64,000 nucleotides of DNA from Schistocephalus solidus (lineage: Eukaryota > Platyhelminthes > Cestoda > Diphyllobothriidea > Diphyllobothriidae), in contig WEDG01005083.1 in the NCBI GenBank assembly GCA_017591395.1, positions 1-64,000 of the forward strand, read 5' to 3'. The translations under genes were made by a program, and so were the position numbers. Positions 28,511 through 39,880 of this stretch are shown in pieces. The notes beneath the pieces are model-generated. The model worked only from the letters and a program-made list of their open reading frames with translations. It had not been told where the DNA came from and ran no database searches. How positions within the stretch are numbered: the first letter of the stretch is position 1; each line of letters begins with the position of its first letter.

Positions 28511-31500
28511 AGTGAGGGGCTCACCGATCTGCTTAAAGGAACATGCATGTTCCGTTGTGCCCTGGAGCTCAGACTAGAGCCTCGCAGGCAGTCGCATAGC
28601 GACGTGTAGCCTATGATGGAATGGAACCGACAAAGACAAGGGAGACCGGAATGGCCATTTCTGGCTTATTAGCCGTCATCAGCCAGTCAAACCCAATCCC
28701 AAGTGTGGCACACCTGGGATTCCATCATACGCTACACGTCGCTATGCGACCGCCTGCGAGGGCTCTAGTCTGAGCTCCAGGGCACAACGGAACATGCATG
28801 TTCCTTAAGCAGATCGGTGAGCCCCACACTATCATCATATTCCCGATCACAACCGACAAAACAACGAGCCCGTGGCTCAATGGTAGAGCGTTCGACTCAA
28901 ACACCAAAGGTCACGGGTTCGAATCCCAGGTGTGCCACACTTAGGATTGGGTATGACTGGCTGAGGACGGCTAATAAGCCAGAAATGGCCATTCCGGTCT
29001 CCCTTGTCTTTGTCGGTTCCACATCATCAACATATGCTACACGTCGCTATGTGACTGCCTGTGAGTACTCTAGTTTGAGTTCCAGGGCACAACAGAACAT
29101 AAATGTTCCTTAAGCAGATCGATGAGCCACACACTATCATCATATCCCCGATCGCAACCGACAAAGCAACGAGCCCGTTGCTCAATGGTAGAGCGTTCGA
29201 CTCAAATACCAAAAGTTGCGGGTTCGAATCCCAGGTGTTCCACACTTGGGATTGGGTATGACTGGCTGATGACGGCTTATAAGCCAGAAATGGCCATTCC
29301 GGTCTCCCTTGTCTTTATCGGTTCCACATTATCATCATATGCTACACGTCGCTATGCGACTGCCTGTGAGTACTCTAGTCTGAGTTCCAGGGCACAACGG
29401 AATATAAATGTTCCTTTAGCAGATCGGTGAGCCACACACTATCATATATATATATATTTATATGCATGCCTTGAAAGATAGGCATCCCAAGAAATATAGG
29501 TTGAAATCAGTTACGTTCTTTGTGAAGAGCATTTATTGGGTGAAATATCTTCGCCCGTGTCTCATTTCGTCGTCAGACAGTGTTAGGCAAATGTGCCAAG
29601 AACATATATGCATATTTGTCTGACGTTTTTAATTTATTTAGGCATTAATGGGTTAAATCCGATTAAAGTCCTGAGGTTAGGTCTTTTAAGGTTTTGTTTA
29701 AAGGTTTATACAAATTTTTGGGCTGAGTGCCGCCAATTTCGACATAATAGCAACCTAATGTTCGCAGTTTCCCAGAAGATGGCCAGTAGTATATACACGT
29801 AAATTGAGATTAATTTGTCAAACTAGTAGGAGACGTGCACATGCCTTGGCGATCGCAAATGGCATGCCGGCCGGCATTTTTGCACATGCGCCCGACCGCA
29901 CTCGAAGCAGTCATGGCAACGCCATCGAGAGCGTCCGCCGCGTCGTCAAGGCTGTATATGCTGCTTTCAGTCCATGTGCCAACCATCGTGCTTCTTACTC
30001 ACACGTTGCGCGCACCTTCGTGGTGTGTTCATTGTGTTAGACAGCTGAGGTGACTGCGTGTATTGGGCGCTAGCAATGTCGTCACTCCACCGATCTTTGT
30101 CAAACCGAATTTTTGCAACTGGAGCATTCCTGCTTTTACCTGGAATGAATGTTTGACATCTAAACCACAAATGTAGTTTCCAATCGACACTTCTGCTGCT
30201 GTCAAATCCAAATCCCTATATTGAAAATGCACCGATCCTGTGTTTGGCAGGCACGCAAGACCACTTGTTACTAAAATTTTAGATATTATTCCAGCAGTAC
30301 CCTGCGAGTACGTTTTCTTGTCCTCTCTATTCCAATTCCGAATCTCAAGTAGTTTAACCGCCGCCCGGATCTAGTACGAAAAACCTGCTACTGGCAGATG
30401 CCCCCATAACATCCCATAGTTTAATCTAGATTAATTACCAGCTAAATATACAGACACCATTTTAAGGCCAGCAGGGTCTGCGTTTCGGGTGCGCATACGT
30501 TAACTACTTTTATTTCTCTTTCCTTTTTTGGAAGGAGATCATTGACATGTTTCGCCCTCGAATAATAACGTTTTTTTGTTCTTTCTCTTACTTTACATGA
30601 ATCATCACTTGTATTGCACTTCAGAAAAGAGAAAAAAGTCCTTTCCGACTATCACCGCACCCTCCAGTCAATGCCAAATAAACGGGATCGTGAAGAGATT
30701 GAACGGTTAAAACAACAGGCAAGTAACGATTGCATACGCACACCTTTACCTTTCCGCCAATCAATTTTGTCCAAGGGGGGGGGGAGGAGGAGGTTTCCGA
30801 CTTAATTCCACAAAAATCATTCCACTCCTGGGAGCAGCTAGCGAGCTTTCACCACTAACTGTACTGCATGCTTAGGTCCTTCAATTGCTGGTATTTTGTT
30901 CAGTATTAGCTTGACCGATCCTTCAGAGTTAAGTGTACAGGCTAAACCTCAGTGCTCTCGAACTCCTTGTGGTTGGATGCGGGAACGCCTTGACCGTCAG
31001 GCTACCTGGCTATTGCAAACTCATACTGTCGCCTCTGTTTGTATATATTAGCGTTTTTTTTTAATTTGACCGTTTCCCACTTTGTTGGCAGTTTCTGTAC
31101 CGCATGTAAGACGGGCAATTGTCCTCTTTTCACCTAGCTAGGGTAGCTCGAACACGCCAACAACCGACTACGTAACTCGTGATCTTTGTTGGATGACCAA
31201 GTCTTCACGACCTCTAAATGCTGTTCGGAGAATGCTTAAACACAGTCCCAGGGTATTTTTTCTCGTTTCGGCAGTTGACTACCGTAACTTGGATGCGGCT
31301 GAGAGCTACAAAAACTCCTCCACCGCCCAAGTGGTGAACACTATTGCATCAACCGATGGCCTCCGACCCACCTTCGTGTGACAGGACGCCGTCCCGGTGT
31401 CTTCCAGGCGTGCAACACCTTTGCTTCCGACATAAGCGTGTGACATGCGAGACAGTGGTTTTATACCACCCCAGCCTCTTTATCGAATCTCATATCCAGT

Positions 31501-34500
31501 TGTCTTGACTCCAACTGGCCTGTGAGGAAAGAGCGTAGAGCGGGGGAGATCTGGCCGTGCTAAAAGTGATGGCTGGAAGGTCCCGGATTAACGATATAAT
31601 CTGGTCTACCTTCAGACTGAAAGTCGATTTACAATAACTCCTTAATGTGAAGTGGGATGGAAGGAGGGGTCAGCCATGTCATGGCTCGCCTAGACCAGTG
31701 TCGGCCACTACTCCCACAACCAAATTCTCGCTAATATGGCAGGATGAATATAATAATAAAAATCGAGCTAGATGTCACTATTATCCAACTTACACAAGTC
31801 AATACCGCTGTTACATTGTCTATCATCATCGGTTGCAGTAAAGAGACGATCGGACCTGGTTTGTTTATTTTCCCATAATATTGCCGCTGTGCACCCGCCT
31901 GTAACACCTTCCCCCTTGATTAAGCAGGTTGTTTTTTATTTTGTGCAGATTTCTGACCTACAAGCGGAGGCAGCATTGCGAGAAACACGCCTACAAGGTC
32001 AGTTAACTCGACAACGGAGGCGTATAGAGGAAATGGCGAACGAAAAGACTGAACTCCTTGAGCGCATTAAACGGCTTGAACAAACCAGACTGACTCTCCA
32101 AACCAGTCTGGCGGAGGAGAGAGCTCAACGACAGCTCAGTTATAGCTCCCAGGGGGCGCGGGAGGATGATGCTTGTGGGCTGTCTTCTGCAGTGAGTGAT
32201 CTGTCTTTGTCACAATTTTCTTTTCGTTGCATTGCATTGGCATGTCCGTATCACTGTAAGTTCGGCCAACTGACAAAAACATTTCTAGAATTTGTCGTTC
32301 TTAATCTCAATGAAGTAATCGAATTTGTTTTTACGCTAATAGAAATCCATGAAGAATTGTTACTATCAGAGGCTCTGGCCACTGAAAGGCTTGCTATAGG
32401 CAGATGAGTATTGCCGGGAAAGGCAAAGGAGACTGGAAGGGCCATTTCTGGCTTTTTAGCCGTCGTCAGCCAGTCATACCCAAACCGAGGTGCTGTACCA
32501 CCCGAGAATCGAAGCTGCGACCCGTTTATCAGAAGTTCAACACTAATAATTGAGCTGCGGGCTCGTTGTCTTACCCGTTTAGATAGGGAATATTGACTGC
32601 ATTCGTTGATAAACGCTCACCGATCGCTAGCGAAACTCACTCGTCTCGTTCTGCTTTAGGTCTCACTCTCGAGCCCGCCAGCACCCGCACAGCGGCTTAT
32701 AGTAGTAGAAGCAGATTAACAATGCCGACAAAGACCCGGGAGACTTAAATGGCTATTTCTGGCTCCAGCCCTCATGTAACTGACTGATGACGGCTAATTA
32801 GCCAGAAATGGCCATTCAAGTCTCCCTTGTCTTTGCTGGCAACCATAATCTGCTTATGATGATAACCGGTATGCGGCTGCTAGCGGAGCTCGATAATGAG
32901 ACCAAAGGCAGTATGGGACGAATGCGTTCCGTTAGCGATCAGTGAGCGTTCATCAACGAATGAAATAATTATTATTGGCTTATTTTCGGTTCTTGGACAG
33001 TCAGAACCAATTTAAGCCCGCGGGGACCCGAAATTTCGAGCCGGAGTCACTTGATAATTCCGCAGGACAAACGCAACTCCAGCTCGGAACCGACGAAACA
33101 TGTGCCCAGGGCCTAAATTGGTTAAGCCTCTGGTCAGCTAATGTCTTATTCCAGTCATGCCCAGAGTCTGGATCTGGCTGACTGATATTGATACGTGAGC
33201 CGGAAGCGACCATCCCATTCTGATGCTCTCTTATTATAGGTTGGATAATAACTCCGAAATATTGGCGAATAAAGCTCTTCTTCTAATGATGACGTCAACC
33301 AATCAGCTGCCTCCTGGGACTGGCATTTTCGTTTGTAACAGCTTGGAAGGTTTTGATTTCCCTCGTCCTCAAATCGGCCTTTCTATCTATTTTAAATCGG
33401 ATTCTGTTGCCGCTCAACTCCCATTTCCAAACTTTTTTGCCTGCAAGTGGTATTAGCGTTAAATTTAAATGTCCTTTTTATGAGTCCCCGCTGTTTTTCC
33501 CGGTATTTTTTGCCCACGGTTGATGCGTTTCTAAATTAGTCCCTATTCGTAAGCAGTAGGTGTGCTTTCATCTCAATCCTACACCATCCTTATTCTCTCT
33601 CTCTCTCGCTCGCTATCATCCTCTCTGCCGCCCGTCAGTCAAACAAACCGAAGTCACTGACAGAGGTTGCGCAATCTATCAAGTTCGAGCCGCATGCTCG
33701 TTCTGTTGACCGTCTTTGTACCCATTCCGCCGCGGTTTCACGCCATTCAACACCACCGGTTGCCAAGGAGGCCCTAGGGACCACGCGGACCACTCTCTCA
33801 GCTGCTCCCAGCTACTGCGATCTGCCAGTTGTTCTCCCTGGCAAGATCTCCGAGGCGCCTCGACCGACAGTCGCTGTAACCACTCTACCCTCGGGCCCAG
33901 GTGATGTTGGCGACTCCTCGTCCTCTGCAGACGGTAGAGCACAGACGGTTGCTGATGGCCCAGTTGCTCGCCTTCAGGGTGTACATCGAGCAGACAGCAT
34001 GGCTAGCGACTACTATACGGACGATGCCTCATCGTCTAACGAAAGCAGCGGCAAGGGCAACCGAAGGGAGCAGCAAACCGACAGGTACATATATTTCTAC
34101 TGTCTTTTATTGACGTGGACATTCATCGCAAAAGTCTTCTAATTCACTTCCCCCCTTCATTTCCAGTTATGAAGAAACTCCTAAAAGGACGGTATTATCG
34201 AGCCTGTGTTGAGTACCTTCCTCCTTAAGCGACATCACAACCCTGACAACGTCGCTAGTTTGATTTTCGGCGTTTCGGGACTGGGTATCCGACAATTAAG
34301 CCTCAAAAACTACTGTCAACTTCATTTGTCGCCTAGGGAAAATTGCATGGGGTGTATGCGCCTTCCACGTGACGGAAGGGAATATTCTCCCTGAACCTTT
34401 GGATCATAACGAAATTCTCGTCATTCCACCGGGGACCCCAATTGTCGTCCTACTCTAATCTGTGGCTTCGCCAGCCGCAGTGACCAGGTCCCAGTAACCG

Positions 34501-36559
34501 CTTTAACTGACTGGTGAATCGGAACGGGAATAATTGACCTGTCTGTCTCATGCCACTTCGGTTCTTGGCGCCGTCAGTCCTCTACGGAGGGGTGTAAGTG
34601 AGGATGGATGCCAGGCCAGCCAAAACGCCCACATCGCGTCTCAATGGCTCTTGGCTTAGTCCTTTCGTTTACGCCTGATGAGTTTGCGAAGAGATCGATG
34701 ATATGCGTCTCTCTTTTTCTTATTGTAATCCGACTGCCGTACAAGTCACCGTCGCTCCTGTGAGATGTTCGTTGTCGCGTTAGATGGGTGAACTTACTAG
34801 AACGACTCACAGTATGAGCTTGGAAGTCACCTGTGGCGTAAGTATTTCCTGCCGGAGTACTCCGTCAGCGCAATATTCTTTCCTTTGGGCATTGTGCCTA
34901 GTGGAACACGAGCTCCTATCCGGTGTTCATGGTATTATGGCTTCACATACCTGATCGGTCACTACTTGCGCAGACAGGCCTTTTCTGTTCTCCGTCATAA
35001 ATTCGAGAAACTTGCTATCAAAGCTCTCCTTTTATTCTCGCGAGTCTTTATGCACACACATGTTATACTACATAACTACTATGTGACAGTAACAACCGAT
35101 AATTGACTGGCTGATTATAAAACGACGATACAGTTATGATTTGCATCCCTGTCCAATTTTTACCTCCTAGCAATTGGGATTCAATGCAGACCTCCAGTTG
35201 TTGCCACGTTATTGCTTGCAATTAAATGTTTTTGAGGTTGCGGAAGTCACCGTTAAGTAGGGCATTACTCTATTGATGCCATTGGTCTTCAGAAAATCAG
35301 ACCAATGCTTATGGTCAGCCTTCGTGCAGGACGTTTAACTATTCTTGCACCTGTTGACGTTTTGGGTAACTCCACAACTAAGGTATCAGGCAAACCTAAA
35401 GCGATCAAGGAAAATGCTTCTGTTACAAAGGGGATCAGACTTTCGTAATGTGGCCTTATGTTCCAAGGATGTCACATTTTACTTTTTGATATACTGCTCA
35501 ATCGCATTCCTTAGAATTTGCAGCCTGCCCAGAGCGTTTTCTCTTAAATTGCCATCATTTCAGTAAGTTACCCTAAAAAATCGCAACCGACACAAAACTC
35601 CGTGCGAAGTAAATTATTTCGGATGAGCCATTTTCACTGCTCAAGCACTGGACCTCTCCGTAGGTGTTGCGTGTGGTTTATTTAAAAGGAAGACGAATGC
35701 CTCGCCTCGAACGATTTGATTGTAAGTTTCGCTTGACTAACTGCAGGCTCTTTGGGTCACATCCCCATTGCGTCCGAAATAATATTCGTAATAATTGTGA
35801 GCCTCGTCAGTCTAAAGTACCAACTTCAAATTTCGCTCGACCTTGCGCAGTACTGCCTAGGGCGCTGACCGTTTGCAGCGAAAAGGAACTGAAAAGCCCA
35901 CGGCTTTAATATTTTTATTGTGTCCATTAGAGAGAGAGAGAGTGTGTGTGTGTGGTCGCGTTTTGGCCCCCTAAACGGACCGCGTGGTAGATGAACTGGA
36001 TCAACCTGGGGCCAAATCAGGGCGTGGCAGGCGTAATTTAGGATGAGGTCCTATAACAAATGCCGAACATGGAGGGGGGTGGTGTTGGCGTGTCCAACAT
36101 GGGCACGCGCAGGTGCAGACTCATGCCGCACCCCGCTCTACCACTCCGTGGGAGATCATCTGTGCCCGACCCCGCCTCCGGTCTTCCGAACTATGTCCTG
36201 ACACCGGACCCAGGCGGGTAAGCGAAGGCAGAGTGCGGTAGATACTGTATAAGTCTACTATCACTTCAAACTAATTCACGCACAAGTCACCGTCTCTGCA
36301 ACACACTTCCGTGGAGCATAGGGTGGACATCTTCGGATGGCGACGGTCGAAATGAACCTTACACCGTGAGGCGATGTTAGTGCAAGATACGACAAGTAAT
36401 AATGTATACAATTGCGAATTTGGTGATGCGCTAATTCATGATAGACCTTCGATTTTTCCTAGTACTATTTGCTTGTTTTGTTTGCCCTGCGCATCTCGAT
36501 GATTTTTCAAAGCTTTTACTAGTAAGGATGCTTAACAGGACACTGGAAAGGAATCACCC

Positions 36560-36647
<88 letters not shown>

Positions 36648-36796
36648 AAGAAAAAGGCGACCTCAGGGACTAAATTTGTCCTGACGTTTCAAAAAGCATA
36701 CAAGCTTCCATCGTCGTCAGGACAATACACCTTTAGTCCCTGAGATCGCCTTTTCTTTTCATTTATGTCCAGGGACACGCATATTCGCTTCAATCA

Positions 36797-36892
<96 letters not shown>

Positions 36893-39845
36893 ATTTGCAC
36901 TAAATTATCGAGAAATTATGTTTTGGATTAAGGTGAGGGTTAGCTGTAAGTTTGAGGTTAGGGGTTAGGATCATGATTCGGATAAGGGTTAAGATTATTT
37001 TGTGTTAACTGTAGTGTTTAGGTTTAAGGTGGGCTAAGGTTAAGATTAAGGTGAAAATTTATTTTTATGTTGAGGTTAGGGTTAGCGTTAGCGTTGAGAC
37101 TCGGGTATGTTTACTCTTCCTGGAAATCACCGTAGGGTCACCTATTTTAAGCGGGTGGGGCGGTTCATGTTCCCATGTCCCGTTAGGCGGCCATACAAGG
37201 CATCCTTACCCTTTTACCTCTTAAGGTTTTCTTGAGGTTATACTATCCTCCTCTAAGATTTTATTTTTTCATCTGTGTCTGTGTAGTTATAAGTTGCTTT
37301 AAGTCCTCACCCCGACTTTATTTTCCCCCAAGTTTTCGATAACCATCTCAACCTTGTTATTTAAAGCGCATCCCTGGTTGCTGGTGTGCCTAGGGATTTC
37401 TCCCTTCCCGGTCGTCTTTCCCGATTGGCGCTTGTAGATTCACCTATGCGAGAGGCCAACCGCGGCCAGCTTACTCGAGAAATCCGCCACCCCGATGGCT
37501 CGGTAGGTAGTCTTGCTTTTCCTTACCGCCCCCTTCCTTCTCTCTCTTTGTCTTTAGCTGTCTTCCAACTAGCATTATGTCCTTTACCTAGATTGAACGT
37601 CAGTACAGCAACGGTGGTATCATTCTGAACTACGCCAACGGTTCGGTTAAGGAGATTTATCCTGACGGCAAGACATCGCTGGTTGTCCTCTTCAACGGCG
37701 ATACAAAGCTCACCCTGTCAGATGGATCCGTGGTAAACTCTGCTGTTTGATTTTTGGGCAGACCGCCTTTGCTCTGCGCCGTTATTTTGCTGTTTAGAGC
37801 GAGTGAGATGGAGAGCTAGGGGGATAAGGGGAACGGAGCATTGCGCCGATTCCAAAGTGTTTGCTTCTTTTTTGGTCCTCTTGGAAGGTCAGGTTAATCT
37901 CTTCTTTGACCTTCCAAATGAGTCAAAGTCAAGAGAGTATGCTCAGCGGTTGTATGACGCAAACGTATGTGCGTGTCTATAAGTCATCTTATGGGGTCCC
38001 CTTCTTCATTTTTACAGATCTACACGTATGCATCGGAGGGCACTGTTCAAACCACTTTTCCTGACGGCACGGAGCAAACCGTCTATAAAGAGTACGTTTT
38101 CCAATTTAAAGTCATTTGTTGCTTTCCGTCTTTCGACAACTACATTAAGTCTTTCAGATCAACTTGTTCATGCTGCGGAGTGTTGAAAGTGTCACTGGTT
38201 GTGTGTCGACTACTGCGATCTAAACAGTGGTAGTGGGGCGCTCACCGATCATGTTACGAAACACAATCCTTCCGTTGTGCCTTCGGGTTCACTCGAACTC
38301 CGGCAGCAACCGCATAGCTAATAAGCCAGAAATGGTCCTTCCCAGCGATCGCATCTACTTCTTCTCAATTAATTCCGGATAAAGACCCGCATACCGGCTT
38401 AAACAATTAGCGCACCGGAGTGCAGTCATCATCGATGAAGGGGGACCCGTTGATTGCTGTAGACATGCAGTAGCATAGCGACTGCATCCTATAAATACTC
38501 CAACTCCCTGTGTACGAATACCTTTATGGGATACTGTCTCTGATGGTGGGTTCGAGTTGAAATCCGACACATCAGGCGAATAAAGCTCTTGTCCCAGCGA
38601 TCGCATGTACTTCTTCTCAATCCCCTTAGTCTTAACCGGTTATTTTATTCTGCCTATACCACTAACCGCTGTGCGGTTACTGGTGGGATCCGAGAGTGAG
38701 CCCCAAGGCACAACAGGGCGAGTGTGTCCATAACGCAATTGTTAGCGCCCCTCTACCCTTGCTAATATACCTTATCGCAAATGACAGGCCAACGAGCTCG
38801 CGAGCTTTGGACTTCAAACGAACAAGTGGCCTGCTGGATCCTCTGTTGTTGCAACATCTGGGGTTGGGTGTGGCTGGCTGCTGATGCTTAATAAACCAGA
38901 AATATCCATTACAGCTTCCTTTGTCGATACAAGCGAAAATGCGAGTCCCAGGAAGTAATTTAGAAGAAGTAGACGCGATCGCTGGTACGAGAACGTTTTG
39001 GGTTCGCTTTCGAACCCATAATCCGAGACAGCTTCCCGAGTGACTAATTCCTTAACCCAAACCGAGTTTCAGACCTGAACATGGAGCCCGTAAACCATAA
39101 CTGAGGCAACTCGTGGCTCACGCGATTGTCTCCTCTTGTGAGAATTTCGGCCTCATCGCACTTTAATGTGTCTGGGCCTCTTCGAATGAACCACGACTTG
39201 AGAATTTGCGTCATTTTTCCGCACTGTTGGCGTTCAAAGAACGTCTCAATAGCGTCTTCCAGGACATACGATTTGCGATACGAAGCGTCCCCGTTCTCTA
39301 AAGAACCGTAGTTTGGGGAATCGTTTTTCCCCCTTGCCTTCGGCACTCTCCAGAGGCCACTGAAATGCAAATTAATCATTTTTCCTCTCAGGCTTAGGCA
39401 CACCGTTTAAGGTAGCGTAATCAAAACCACAGCCCAGTTCATCCTCTGTTTCGTGTTGTGGGGCATGTCGTCGCGGCCAGCTGCAGGCTTGACTGGCTTT
39501 GTAGAGTTGACTTGCAAACTATTCTTAAATTGTGATGTTTTTTTTGCGATTTCACTTTCCGGGTTTTTGAATCCATCCGCAGGTGCGTTGATAGTTCGGT
39601 GGAAGCACATTAAGCGGGTCCCATAAAAATGCTATTGTGTTTGCTACTTAAAAGCCTACAGTAGGTTTTCTTGTACAAATAAAGTTCACCAAAATCATCA
39701 TGGGACTGCCGTCAAACGTCTCTGTCTAGTCATACGCCTTTGGCATTCCGGTGCCCCTTTATTCCACTAGTAAAACGGTCGTTGGAAAGCAGGTTCCCCT
39801 CCACAGCAAAAACTAGCAGCAGTAGCAGACCGGTAGTAGCAGCAG

Positions 39846-39880
<35 letters not shown>

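Noticed and set aside
28866..28945. Functional tRNA gene at the repeat head
   Set aside because: A- and B-boxes are good but the acceptor and anticodon stems do not close, and the same head recurs with identical downstream sequence.
31772..32407. 211-codon frame taken as one exon
   Set aside because: Only 31949-32191 is coding by homology and splice sites; the frame runs into introns at both ends.
36665..36720. CUGACGA / GAAACGUC in the foldback as a hammerhead
   Set aside because: The bases around both boxes pair with each other as GUCCUGACG/CGUCAGGAC, so the plain hairpin explains them better.
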